Shown here: piece by piece, positions 47,870 to 59,749 of the stretch
Layout: every line of letters begins with the position of its first letter
Position numbering within the stretch: the stretch's first letter is position 1
Origin: Cinclus cinclus
Taxonomy: Eukaryota; Chordata; Aves; Passeriformes; Cinclidae
Direction of reading: 5' to 3'
Assembly: GCF_963662255.1 (NCBI RefSeq)
Contig: NC_085050.1
Location: 20,273,662 to 20,337,661, forward strand
DNA: 64,000 nucleotides
Made by a program: the position numbers and the translations under genes
The notes under the pieces: model-generated
The model's input: the letters and a program-made list of their open reading frames with translations, nothing else
Databases searched by the model: none
What the model was told of the DNA's origin: nothing

Positions 47870-48310
47870 TAACACCGACCCGGCCCGGGCCAGGCAGGGC
47901 TGGGCTCTGGAGGCTGCCGGGCCCCGTTTCCAACCAGGAGCCCCGATAACCAAAAGAAGCCGAGCCCATTGCTGAGATCCTCGCCCTTTTCCCGGTGTGT
48001 CCGTGGCTCGGGGGGCCCTGCCCTGCCCTGCCCCGGCTCGGAGCAGCCCTGGGGTGGCCGAGCCCGCCCGGCCGCCCTCACGGGCTGGGGGGAGGCAGCC
48101 GGGCCCGGTTCGGGAGAGCCCCCAGGGCTTTGTGTGCTGGGCAGGGCAGAGGGAGAACCCCCGGGCTGCGGCTGGAGCTGGGGGCGGGCAGCGCCGGGGG
48201 AAAGCCATGGACACACGGCCTTGGCACCCATTTCTCCTCTGGATGCACTTTGCAGTTCTCGTCCTGCCCCTCCAGCGTGGCCTGGGCACCCTGAGATCCT
48301 GACACAGCTC
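47870..48310. promoter_or_regulatory. CpG-rich core inside the long LTR
   Basis: Abrupt GC-rich segment (for example ACCCGGCCCGGGCC and GAGCCCGCCCGGCCGCCC), flanked by AT-balanced LTR sequence on both sides. No TATA box is seen within it. In this setting it most likely represents LTR promoter/enhancer sequence. Its CpG content suggests a fairly recent insertion or lack of germline methylation. The alternative is a host CpG island captured between unrelated repeats. Confidence 0.45.
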
Positions 48311-48878
48311 CGGCATGGCCTGGCCCAGCCCCTGAAACTTCTGTGTGAGGTTTTAACTTTTCCAATGCTCAGATAAGACTGACAGACTTTCCATCTTTCC
48401 TTGGGTGAGAGGCAGAACAGAAAAAATACACCAACGTCAATGAAGCAAAAGGTAAGTTCCCAGATGGAAGGAGAATGAGGAGATGCCATGAAGGTTGGCT
48501 GAAATATCTTTTTGTAAGTTACAGGGGTGGACTGTACTACACAAAAAATTCCTTTAAACAATGGAGAAAGACATGGGGGGATGGGGTGAAGTGTAAAGTG
48601 TTTGGAAGATCCTTTGCCCTGAGAGAAAAAGGGGGATCTCTGTTCCTAGGAATGAAGTATGAACAGAGAGAAGTGAGCTGAAGAAAACTTTTGGCTTTGA
48701 GTGACTCATCCTTGAAAGTAATACCCCATGACTTTAATACAGCCCACAGGCACAGCTCTGGGAAGGCTGTGAAGGTAGGAGGAGTTTCATAATGGCAGTG
48801 GGCAGCTGTTATTCATGGAAAAAGTAAAGTCAAGAGAAAACTGGTTATTTCCCCTCTTGAAAAAGATCCCTATAACTG

Positions 48879-48926
48879 AACAACAACAACAACAACAACA
48901 ACAAAAAAAAAAAAAAAAAAAAAAAA
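48879..48926. repeat. (AAC)n followed by poly(A)
   Basis: Eight or so AAC units followed by about 24 A, within the proposed LTR. Confidence 0.95.
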
Positions 48927-49080
48927 GAAAACCTCCTCCCCCTAAAGTGAACTGAAAAAGATTCTTAGTAAGGAATTGACTGAAGTATCTCTGTATGTTG
49001 TTAAGCTGTGAAAAAGAGGAAAGATGAAGTGGTCTGAAGATCTGTTCTGGATTTATTATAATTTTTTTCTTTGTGTTGTT

Positions 49081-49086
49081 AATAAA
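49081..49086 (+). promoter_or_regulatory. polyadenylation signal in the long LTR
   Basis: AATAAAGTTTTTCC: AATAAA followed by a T-rich element, the usual arrangement for retroviral 3' end formation. Confidence 0.55.
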
Positions 49087-49198
49087 GTTTTTCCTTATCC
49101 CCTGTTAAGTTTTAAGCTTGCTATCCTTTTCTTCTAATTCTATTTCACAACAAAAGGTAAATATATTAAAAATTGGCAAACCCAAACTATAACAATTT

Positions 49199-49218
49199 TG
49201 GTGTGTTGGCCAGAAAAC
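49199..49218 (+). promoter_or_regulatory. primer-binding site, tRNA-Gly-like
   Basis: TGGTGTGTTGGCCAGAAAAC agrees at about 15 of 20 positions with the complement of the tRNA-Gly(GCC) 3' end as I recall it. It begins 4 bases after ATAACA, the preferred LTR end. The position and the TGG start support a retroviral primer-binding site. The differences are consistent with decay. Confidence 0.5.
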
Positions 49219-52200
49219 AAAAAACTAAACCAAGACCATTTATTGTGAAGACATGCCTTTCCACTTTGCTTTATAATACTGGGGGCTTCTTCAAACAGAA
49301 TGATATATTAAATAAATATATATATATTTTTTTTTTTTTAAACAAGAAAACTCGTATATTATTTCATTGGTCTTCCTCTATGAAAGAACTCAATGCTCCA
49401 TTTAATGAATACTTTTCTTTCTTTAAATTCTGCTTCTTATTAGAACAGACTGAAAAGTACTAATTATATTAATTGCTTCAAAAATTAGGATAATAATTGA
49501 GTAAAAATTACAGTGACTGATATATTTTAAATGATAATCACCTGCATGCATAATTAGATCACAAACTGTAAAAAGGAAGGTCACACCAGTTGACAAGAAT
49601 CACACAAAGAACGGGAAATACCAGTGTTCAACCATCATAAATATGGGTGGTTTTCAGAGTTTTAAATTATAAATGCTTGCGTTCAAATTAAATCAGACAC
49701 TGCCAGGGGAAAATGTCAAAACACCTGTAAATACTGTCCAGAGCATTCCTTATAATGGAGTACAGAACTTTGGATGCAGGTTTGAGTCTCAGCCACCATT
49801 CTACCAAACCAGTAAAAACTGGAAAAGTAAGTAAACACCTTCATCTTTCAATAATCCCCCCCTCAGTTATCGAAGTGAGTTCTAGTGTATGCACTACTCC
49901 AGGACTTCTACAAAATCATGCCGCCTATTTCTGATCAATTACAGTATCCAGTAATACTTATATTTATGTATAATTTTTATATAACTGTTGAAGAATAACT
50001 ATTACCTGTTGCACTTATTGATGTCACTTGTATTCTAGTCCAGCAAGTGGGAATTTTACTGATGACTTGAGTGAAGCCAAATGATTTGATGTAATGAAAA
50101 AACAGCTCTCTTTTAACAAGCTGCCAGACTAGAGCAGAGTAATGTTACCTGATTACATTTGTGCCGTTTTCTCTATTTTACTTTATAATATGTGTGCTTA
50201 GTTACTTTCGCATACAGCTAAGGAAGATTGCTTCCTATGTTTCAGCAAAGGAATAATGCTGTTAAAAATCTGGTTACCATACTGTGGGTGGTATGGAAAA
50301 GAATAGACAGTCTGCTTGCTTTATGATCACCCCAGAAAAGAAAAAGTTTTGTTTCTGATGCAATATAATTTTATAGAGAGCATAAAGTATACGTCTGACC
50401 GTGAAATGAAAATGAAAGATGAGTTTACATCTTTGATCTGATTAAAGTGTTACCAGAAGTGAGAAATGTGAGGCTTCTAAATCTTCTAACAGGTTTCTAC
50501 TTGCCTGCATACTATCAGAACCATATTGAGGTGTGTTCCTTGAAGAGCCAAGAGAAAAGGTAGTCTTGAATCCCTTCAGTCCTGAAAAATTCAGCACTGT
50601 GGATAAGCACATCAGAGTCAACCAAAAAGCCTGGACTGGAACAAAAGTAGAGGAGGAACCAAACAGCTAGGCTGTCATGATTTTGTTTCTCTTTGATTAT
50701 TGTAATGGATATCAGCTTTTGGCTTCAATTGTGAATTATCTTGCTGACTGCTGTCAGAGAGTTTTTGAGAAAGTAATTTTTTTAATGGGGTGAAAAAAAC
50801 AAATACCCAGTTAGCTCTGGGTTTCTCTTCCAGGAAAATGAGAACTCCAAATTTAGTGTAGGGGTCAGTAAGCTCTGGCAGCAAGAACAGAGAACAAAAC
50901 AGCAAGTAATAATTTGGACAGTAAGATATCTTCCCTTTCATGAAGGCAAAATGAAAGACTTTAAATCTCAATCTGGGTTTTTCTGTTTACTTTGATATCT
51001 GTAAAATTTACAGCAGATTTTGTGAAGGAGGGATTAAAATAATTGAGGTAAACACAACCAAAATGAGCAAAACCCCACTTTAGGCATTCTTACAATTTCA
51101 TAAAGTAATAGTGACTCTGCTGTGATCAGTTCCAAACATGAAAATCAAAATATGAATGAAAACTTAAGTTATGCCATGACACAAATATAAACATATAACT
51201 AAAGTTGTAGACCATAATAAGTAGCAAGAGTATAATTGCTATCAATGCAAGAAAAAAATCAGAAGCATAGCAGGAACAGTAAAAAGTAATTTAAACAATT
51301 AGCAGACAAAGCCTTAGTGTACTTCTGGTTACTGGAGCTGAATTCATTATATGGTTCTTTTTTCCACCATATTACAAAAGTTCTGCTCAGAAGGTACTTT
51401 CTTTGTTGCACTTTTCACCTCTAGATAACCTTCCCAGCCCCCAACTTTAACAGTATCTTTCTTCAAAGATTCTGCACACTGCTTATGCCACTCTCAGAAT
51501 TTTAATGTGAATTTCTGAGTATATGGAGTGTTATGAAGCATTAACACTTAAACCCACTGCTAATCCCCACGTGGCTTAATTCTTTTAGATCAGTATATTG
51601 TATGAGCTACAGAGAACAATAAAACTGAATAAGTACCTTGGAGAGAGAGCCTGTGTGTGAAACAGGCTAAGTAATTATAGTGGTACTATTTGAAGAATGA
51701 TAGTCAGGGCTGTTTTAAATATAGAATATTTCCAATCAGATGATTAGATGTAGTTAAAAAGTAGTTCGGTGTCAAAGTTTGTCTTGAGGCCTTCTGTTGA
51801 GACCAGGGTTAATTTTGATACAAAGTGAATATCAAGTTTGTTTCAAGAAGCAAAATTATGTAGGTTTTCAACACATTCACGTGATACTTTGAATTAGTAA
51901 CACAGTAAAAAGGGGTTTAGTAGCAAATGTTGTTTTGCCAGTCTTGTAACTCCAATCTAGCTTTATGGAGTAGAATAAAATAAGTTTACTCAATGTAGTA
52001 GAAGAAAAAAATAATTTAAAAGCTTTTCATTCCCAATACACACAGAAACTTGATATCACTTTTCCAAAATGAAAAATAAATACCTTAATAATTCAAATCT
52101 AACATGGGAAATGAAAGTGCGGTCTGTTGAGATTATTCACACAGAAATAGAATATTTCTCTTTTTCTCTTTTTTTTTTGTTTGTTGTTGTTGTTCTTTTC

Positions 52201-55200
52201 TTTCTATTCTGACATACAAATCTTCAGATTTTGTGATACAACAAGAAAATGGCATAGCAGATTTTCATATACCCTTTTTCTTAAAGTCATCATTTTTTTT
52301 TAACGCTGGGGCTACAGATCACATCACAAAGAAGAAATAAACAGCTGCATGATATATAAATGCATTAAGCGCAGAACAACACATAATCTTTCTTTCATTA
52401 TTGTCTGATTCTGAGTTTATATTACAATTCAGATAAATCCAAATCCAGTGCTACAAATGTAGCTTAAATTCTTCAGAGTAAAGTGTGGAAAATGTTGATG
52501 TATGGTACCAATTTGTAAATTCACACACATTATGCATATAAAACTATACTCCTGACATGTATAGCATAATGCACTTTTAGTATTTCCAACTCTGTTGGAT
52601 GATGGAGGGCTTAGCTTGCTCAAATGAAAAAGCACAATTGATTTGGCTTTGTGTAAAAAGAAGTACTTGCATAAATATATAAAATAAAACTATACAAATA
52701 GGCACTACCTTCAATAAACAGTGTACCTTAATAGTGGACATCTGTCTTTATAATCTTAATTTTAACTTGACCTTGAAAAGAAAGGAAATAATGTACATAA
52801 GTCTTGTAATTCCTGGAAGAAGAATCTCCTTGGTTTAATGATGGTAAGCAGAATTTGAATAAAACACAAAGCAAACAACAACTAAGCCACAAAAATTTAG
52901 TCAGCAAAGTAAAAAGGCCCTTTGTAAAAAAGCAGCACTTTTAAATGGATAATCAAAGGAAATTTGAAAGAAAATACAAAATGTAGAAAAGCTGACTTTA
53001 TTTCAGTTTATTAGTTATTTTTCCTTCTACATTTCCTAGTGCTTGAGAAGTAATAAAGTCAAACGAGTTCTATTTAAAATGGTTTTGTTGCAGAGAAAAG
53101 CAAATAGTTTTAAATATGTACATGTACACTTCAGAGCCAAAATTTAAGGACCAGAAGCAACAAAATACCTCATAGAAATACACATCTCAAAAAATAATGC
53201 AGAGAACAGATGAGACAAAGAAAATCAAATTTATGTGGCTAGAACTTCTTTGTACATCAGTACTAAGCATACAGGCTCACAGTGAGCTCTCTCATTTGAG
53301 TAAAAAGTGTAACAGATAAATGGAGAAAAAAGCTCTAAGCAAATTATATATAAATAATTTACATGAGCTGTTTAACTAGGCTTTTGACAAGAAAGAAAAA
53401 CAAAGGAAGATGAAATTAACTTACAGTAAGGTCATAGAATCCCAGACAAGTCAGATAACATAACATTCCCTTGCCATCAATGAGATATATAACTTGTTAT
53501 AAGTACTTTTAAAGGATGTCAAAGCATAAAAGGTTAGTTAAGTTAAAGCTAAAGCCAGAAATTTCAAAGGAGGAATTCTATTTGAAAAGGATATTTTAGG
53601 TATATCTTAAGCTCTTACACTTGAGGTGTTGTGTACTGCCTGTTATACATGGAATAATAAAGGATCTTGTTTATTGAATATTTCTAAGCAAAAAGTCCTT
53701 GTGCAGACTACAGGAAAAAAAAATTAAACTTCCTACCTGAAGAACGGGTGATTTTAAAAAGCGAAATGTTGAAGTAAAGATGGAAAAACAGTCAAGTCAT
53801 ATTTGAGTTTAAAAAAAAAATTACAGTGCTATGACCTCTTGTATATAAATTAGTTTATTTTATACTAGGTTATTTTAAAAGTTATTTTAAGCTTGATTTC
53901 ATAAACTTCTACAGAGACTGTGGAAGTCTTTCAGAGGTCTAGATAGTTTGGCTTTTTCCACAGATACTTTACTTGGATTTTAAATACCAATTCAAAATAT
54001 TGCTACAATTCCTTTATGTTAGAAGTCCCTACAAGCATGTTTTTCCAAGGAAACGTAAATATAACTCCCATCTTCCTGCAGTGCCTTTTATTTGTCAGGA
54101 AAGTATTTGCTATGAGCCAAACATCTGCAGTCCATGTCCACACCTTTTATTATTAACATGTCTCATACATTCCATAGGAATAGAACCTGCATATCTATAA
54201 AAAGACAGATACATATGCTGTCTTTCATAGATTGCTTCTGCCACAACTCATAAATGGTTCATTTTTCTTTTACAGAATTTCCTTTTTTTGCAACTCCAAA
54301 TACTTACAATACCTCAATGCCACTACAATGCCACCTTTCCTTCTGTAACTGGATTCCTTATGCACACCTGAATTTATAGAGCTGTGATAAACAGTTACCC
54401 AGTTGTTATTTCAAGACTCATATACCTTATTTTTCTTACTCCTCTTTCAATACACAACCTCCAGCATCAGCAAATTACTTTGCCACTGGCTTATATTAAG
54501 GAAGTGTGAGGACCCTCTGTAAGTTTTCAGCTGGGATCTCACTGGCATCCAGTGGGTGAAGCTCTTTAACTTTGCACACAACACAGTACTGCTGATTGCA
54601 TTGTAGTTTAAGTGGTTCAGTGTAGGATTACAAAAACAATTGCAAAAAAGATTAGCTTCTGCTGCTGTGATATGCTATCCTTTTCCTGTAGACTGATATT
54701 TCCTATCTCAAGTCTTCAATTGGGCTGTTGAAGTGCAGACAGCTCAAGCCTCAAGTGACATTTCTTTCATAATTTTGGCAACTCTTGTAGAGATATCTGG
54801 CTGCAAATAATGCTAAAGGACATCCTGGTAGGTTCTATGTATTGTTCATTCACTCAATCACAGTTATCTTCTCTTTTATAACTGCAATCACTTCTATTCA
54901 TTAAATGATTTTTTTCTTAAGCAGCTGAAATTTTCTAAGCTTGAAATGAGATTCTACTTGTGAATTGGAATTTGGGTCCATGTTCTCAATTTAAAAGTCA
55001 TAAAACATACAACAAAAAATGAAACAGTACGCAGAAAAAATGAAGGGATTTCCAGCTTTCCTACTTTCCAAAAATATAAGAATAATAAAACACCTACTTG
55101 TGAAGGGAGACATCTTTGATAACGTTCATATTTAATTACTCTTGCTTTCTAGCTGACTATAATCTTCCTAGAAATAATAAATTTATATAGAATGGATAAT

Positions 55201-57640
55201 TAATTTAAAAAGAGTGTGTTTCCTGAAGTTATTAAATGTTTGCTAGATCAGGATCTGACTTATATTCCTTAACTGAAGCATGCTGATTCTAACTGATTGA
55301 TGTATCTCTTCAAACCTGAAAGTTCCTGTTATTTTACTGTCATATGATCCATGTGAATCTAGAGGTAATGGGAGAAATTCCAACTGTAAGAGGAGGAAAA
55401 AATTTCACATAAGTTTGGATTCCTGTTCATTTATGCATGTTTTCTGCAATGTCTTTCTGAAAATATGTGCTGACAATCATGTTGTATCCATAAAAAAAAA
55501 AAAATCCTATTTATTCCTAAATGTATTCCAAAGAGGAGGTGAATATGTGATTATTGCCCAGAATGTGTGAAATAAGAAAGTTATTTGTTTGTGTTTTTTT
55601 CCAGCTAGCAGTGGTCTTTTTAAAATGAAAAGTTATTTTATTTTCATTTTCTCCCCGGTAGGATCTGATAAATTTAGATTACTTTAGAAGTCCACCTTCT
55701 AAATTACTACTTATAAAAGTACTTCTGAGCTTCTGCCACATCCTGAATATCTCACAATATGCTTTGTTTGTTGGTCTGAAAGCTCACACTGCTTCAGACC
55801 TTTCCAGATTGTTCTAGCTTATCCTAATCAACAAGACATCTGGGTCCCAAATTTCATAGGTGTAGAAAAGAAAGACTAAGAAATGCTTTAACCACTTTCG
55901 CTAATACTTCTTAGAGAAACTGTCACATCACAAAATAAATTTATGACTGAGGAAGGTCTGCAGCACTGAAAAAAAAAAACCAAACCAAAATAGCTGATTA
56001 CAGCCAGTATTACTTTTTAGCCTCTGTTCTCTTTACACCTAACAGTGCACCCATTTAGTTTAAGGCATAAAGATTTCAGGTTCTCAAATGCATACTAATG
56101 TTAGTAATTATGTTCTAGTTTGATATCATTCCTTTTGGCTTTCTGTCAAAATGGACAAAAACTCTTCCAACTCTTGTGAAAGCATTGAAAGAGTCTCCAT
56201 CATAAATAGCTTGTGACTTACTTTTCAGGAAATGAATATGAAACTTGAGGGTACTAAGTTCTTTATTCTAGAAATAGAATATTTTTTCTCTTTTCCATGT
56301 CCAAGTGAATGCAGCATTAATGGTAGTCAGTAAGGTAACCTTAGTAAGTGTGGTGTTCCTGAAACTGTGCATGGACTTGTTTTTCTTTGGCCCTAATTCT
56401 GCATACCATATACACAGCAAAACCCAGATCCATATGCTTAGTGTTTCCTGACCTGTTTTATGCAAATTTATTGTATTTTATAGCTTTCTAAGCTATGGCT
56501 TTTTTAGCTTTCTAAGGCACTCTGTGGGCTGCTCCTAAAATATATATCTTATCTGACATTTTCGGAACTTTCTTGGTGGCAAGATACTTGGGATATAGGT
56601 AGGTGTTTCACCTACTATATCTTAAATTAGATTTAGCTTTTAGTTTATTTTCATTTTTACCAGTTAGTTCACTTGTAATTTATAGTTTTTTAAGTTTTGC
56701 CTTTGTGCATCCCCAAGGCAGCATAGGACTCAATAAAGCTATTTGTTGCTATAGGCAACAGAATTGTTTTTCAATCTATTGTCAGACTGATGATATAATT
56801 TGAATTTTGATGCTTTGCTGCAATACTGTCTTTATGATTGTTGTCATGGAGGGAGATAAAAATATTTTGATTGGTTGGCACATTGTACATGTTAGTTATC
56901 ACTGTTTCTTGTACTGCTTCTTAAGATGAAAATGATAAATAAAGGACTAGTCCCATCTGAGTTGATCCCTGGGGAGAGAAAATCCGTCAATTTGATAAAG
57001 AATGTTCCTGTTTGGAACAATTTCCTGGGAATTTAAAATGCCAGTATATTATCAGTCACGCTGTATTTTATAACATGAGTGCATGCAAACACTATCATAT
57101 TTCACTGACTGAAGTATTGAGAATACAGGGTAAAAACCTAGGATTTATTTTTTAAAGTTATTTTTATGTAGAGTTATCAGAAATATCAGTCTGAGTATTA
57201 TTAATAAATATTTGGGTTACTGGAGAGAATGAATATGTAAAAATATGTCATAAATTTAAAGGGGGTATTACTGATGTGAAATTTTTTACTTAATTTGGCC
57301 CTCAAATATTTGTTTTCTCAAATTGCAGTATCAATAATAAGTATGATCACTGATAAAACCCTAACACTATCCCCTCCATGAAAATCTTCTTCTCCTTGAG
57401 TAGGTCTCATATATACTAGCAGAATTGTTTGTTTGCTGTACTTAGCAGGCATTTTATCATTTTTTTTTTCCCCTGAGATGTAAATTAATGTTCCCCAATT
57501 GATGGCTGTTACTAATTGTAGAATAGAAAGTAATCATAGTACAGAAAGTTAAATTCAATGCTAAATAAATATCTCTCCTGTTGCATCCATTTAGTGAATT
57601 TCAGAGCATTAATAGAACCTCTAAAACTAGTTTGTTGGGA
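49219..57640. other. long AT-rich non-coding stretch
   Basis: About 8.4 kb with no gene, RNA, CR1 or LTR that I can recognise. The 96-codon frame at 49173-49463 overlaps the LTR end and is repeat-driven. A 98-codon minus frame at 50675-50971 and a 75-codon frame at 53973-54200 lack motifs. Low-complexity T and A runs are common. This is the longest repeat-poor stretch in the window. Confidence 0.5.
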
Positions 57641-58070
57641 AAGACAAAGTCAGAGAATTATTAAGGCTGGAAAAGATAATAAAACTGGGTGCAGCTGGTA
57701 GCCTAGTACTGCCATGTTTGCCACTAAACCATGTCCCCAAGTATCACATCCACATGCCTTTTTAACACTTCCAGGGTGATTCTATCACTTCCCTGGGCAG
57801 CCCGTTCCAGTGCCTTCCTTTTCAGTGAAGACATTTTTCGTTATGTCCAATCTCAACCTTCTCTGGGCTAACTTGAGGCCATGTCCTCTTGTTCTATCAC
57901 TTGTTGCTTGCGAGAAGAGAATGACCTCCACCTGGCTACAGTCTTATCTCCCCTGAGCCTCCTCTTCTCTGGGCTGAAAAATCCTAGCTCTGTCAGTTGC
58001 TCCTCATCAGATTGTGCTCCTGACCCTTCACCAGCTTTGTTGATTTTCTCTGGACATGCCCCAATGCAGG
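57641..58070 (-). mobile_element. CR1 LINE fragment
   Basis: Minus-strand CR1 phrases on the plus strand: GTCAGAGAATTATTAAGGCT, ATGCCTTTTTAACACTTCCA, GGTGATTCTATCACTTCCCT, GGGCAGCCCGTTCCAGTGCC, AACTTGAGGCCATGTCCTCT, CTTGCGAGAAGAGAATGACC and CTCCTCTTCTCTGGGCTGAA. The octamer tail is nearly lost. The 175-codon frame across this element (57881-58408) is not a gene. Confidence 0.92.
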
Positions 58071-58074
58071 GTGA

Positions 58075-58290
58075 AGAAGGACTAGTGGGATGCCACAGGA
58101 ACCTTGTTGTGGTGGTATCTTTCTACTTAAGCTCTCTGTCTCTCTCTCACACACTTCCCTCCCCTCCTTCTACTTCTTTCTCTCTGTCACATTTACTGTT
58201 TAATAAAATCCATAGCATTGACTTTGGCATATGGTCTCATTCGCAAATCAATTCAGACAGGGGCATTTCTTATAATCAGATCATAGCACC
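58075..58290 (+). mobile_element. probable ERV LTR 3' fragment
   Basis: Begins where the CR1 ends. It has a TCTC-rich tract (58135-58190), then CACATTTACTGTTTAATAAA with AATAAA at 58202-58207. GCATTGACTTTGGCATATGG and CAGACAGGGGCATTTCTTAT follow. This pyrimidine tract plus AATAAA plus U5-like tail resembles avian LTR ends I recall. The 5' part is missing. It has no internal region or primer-binding site. Confidence 0.42.
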
Positions 58291-58539
58291 ATCAGAAGTC
58301 TCAAATATTGTCTCAGTTTTGTGTCAGGAATTTTGTCCTCAGCTAACAAGGATTTGTTGGTCAAATGTTTGCCATTGGTGTTTATTGAAAACAAAACAGA
58401 TTCCATGATTATGGCATATAATGCCAGAATGTGAAAAGAAGGTAAGTGATAGAACTGAATTTACTAAACATATCCATCTTAACTATAATGACAAGATTGG
58501 CTGATCTAACTCTTATTTTATACCTTGTTAATGTCTTAG

Positions 58540-58628
58540 TTGGTAAATGTGAATGATTTGCTGGCTATGGTGAAACTGGGCCGCCAAAGGCCTGAAGAAA
58601 TCAAAGCCTTCATTAAAAAATAAAACAG
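58540..58628 (+). other. candidate coding exon ending a protein
   Basis: After the acceptor-like CTTGTTAATGTCTTAG (AG at 58538-58539), 27 codons are open in phase 0 up to TAA (58621-58623). A donor-like CAG|GTGAAAG follows at 58628. The peptide ends LAMVKLGRQRPEEIKAFIKK and has balanced, protein-like composition: an amphipathic helix-like pattern with paired charges. The segment is GC-richer than its AT-rich flanks and includes GGCCGCC. A second acceptor-like CCTTGCAG lies at 58652-58659. I do not recognise the protein. It could be the last coding exon of a gene reading left to right, a fragment of a retrocopy, or chance. No upstream exon in the window is convincing. Confidence 0.32.
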
Positions 58629-59749
58629 GTGAAAGAAAACTCTTTTTTTTCCTTGCAGATATAAATGATAATAATTAAAAATTGCTCATTAAAAGGAAGC
58701 CTGCAAATGATAAATGAATCAAACTACCAATACTGAAGCAATCAAAATGTGCCTTTTGTAAATCACACTGTGCTAAACAAGGAGAAAATAAAAGAAGGTC
58801 AAAACAACTATGTTATTTTTAAATTCTGTTTTTCTCTAGTTTGAGCAAACAAAGGAGAGAATTGGAATTTTAGGAATTTCCCAGTGGATTGTGATAACTA
58901 GGCTGAAAAAGCATTGTGTTTAGCAGATGTTACAATCGGGGGATGGAAAGACTAAAACAAAAGATGTCAGTGCAGTCTCCTAAAGTTGAAGATGTTAATC
59001 CAGGATCTCCCACTGAAAAGACTGGCTTTATAATGAGTTTTGCTATAGATTGCTGCATATAGAAAAAATAAATTGTCCTTATACACTATTTTTAGGTTTG
59101 GAATGAGAAGGTAGCTGTAGTTTCTAGAAAGTCAGCAAAATTGACTTTTCTCCTGAACTACCCACCTGCACTCAAAAGTGTCAGAGAATTATAAACTACT
59201 CTGAATAATAAACTTTACTTCTATGCATGACCAGCATAAGATGGCAATGGAATCTTTTTTCACCTCTTTATATCATCTATGGAAAGTCACAAAGAGTAGA
59301 TAATGCTCAACTGCTAGAATAGTAATTGTGTTTGTTCACAAAATAAGAATAGTCTCTATGTATTCTCCTTGAGCATCTGTTCAAGAAAGGCCAGAGCAAT
59401 TCTTTCATTAATCACTGAATGTCATGTGCAATAAATCTCCCTCAACTCGGCATGATATAGTTTTTCCAAGTACTCAGCTCATTTGTAAATGTTATGGGTA
59501 TGTCAGTCCAACGTGGGTTAGTCCTTTCCTTCATCGTGCTGCTTAAGAGTTTATTCAGCTCTGACAGTGTTGCCAGGACACTACCAAGACATTGTTACTG
59601 AGCTAATTAGTGGTGACTGTGCTATGCTTACATACCAGTAACTATGTTGTAGACATACAAAATGCAATATAGATATACAAAATATAATCTGCCATCTACA
59701 ACTTGGCGTCTGTAAGAAAATATTTTCTTTTTTTTTTCCCCCTAGATGC
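58629..59749. other. AT-rich non-coding DNA
   Basis: Nothing recognised. If the segment at 58540 is a terminal exon this would hold its 3' UTR. AATAAAAG near 58786-58793 (in GAGAAAATAAAAGAAGG) is a possible polyadenylation signal. Confidence 0.35.

Larger units (their letters stand above)
47653..49194 (+). mobile_element. long ERV LTR (about 1.5 kb) with GC-rich core
   Basis: Starts TGTTCTGGTTTACCTTGAAA and ends near CAAACTATAACA, giving TGTT...AACA inverted ends. An alternative 3' end is CACAACA at 49152. A polyadenylation signal AATAAA (49081-49086) in a T-rich context lies near the 3' end, as expected for an R/U5 junction. A strongly GC-rich, CpG-rich core occupies about 47870-48310, and an (AAC)n/poly(A) tract lies at 48879. 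A primer-binding-site-like sequence follows at 49199. Open frames of up to 250 codons over the GC core occur on both strands and are not credible genes. I recall long LTRs with this start in songbirds, but have not checked. No second LTR is seen, and the internal region is lost soon after the primer-binding site. Confidence 0.62.

Noticed and set aside
47693..48561. 207- and 250-codon minus-strand frames and plus-strand frames over the LTR core
   Set aside because: Overlapping frames on both strands with low-information P/G/R/A composition, inside a probable LTR.
49152..49160. CACAACA at 49152 as definite 3' LTR end
   Set aside because: Possible, but the primer-site-like TGG at 49199 lies 4 bases after ATAACA at 49194, which fits retroviral layout better; kept as an alternative only.
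57881..58408. 175-codon plus-strand frame
   Set aside because: It is the antisense of a CR1 3' region joined to an LTR-like pyrimidine tract.
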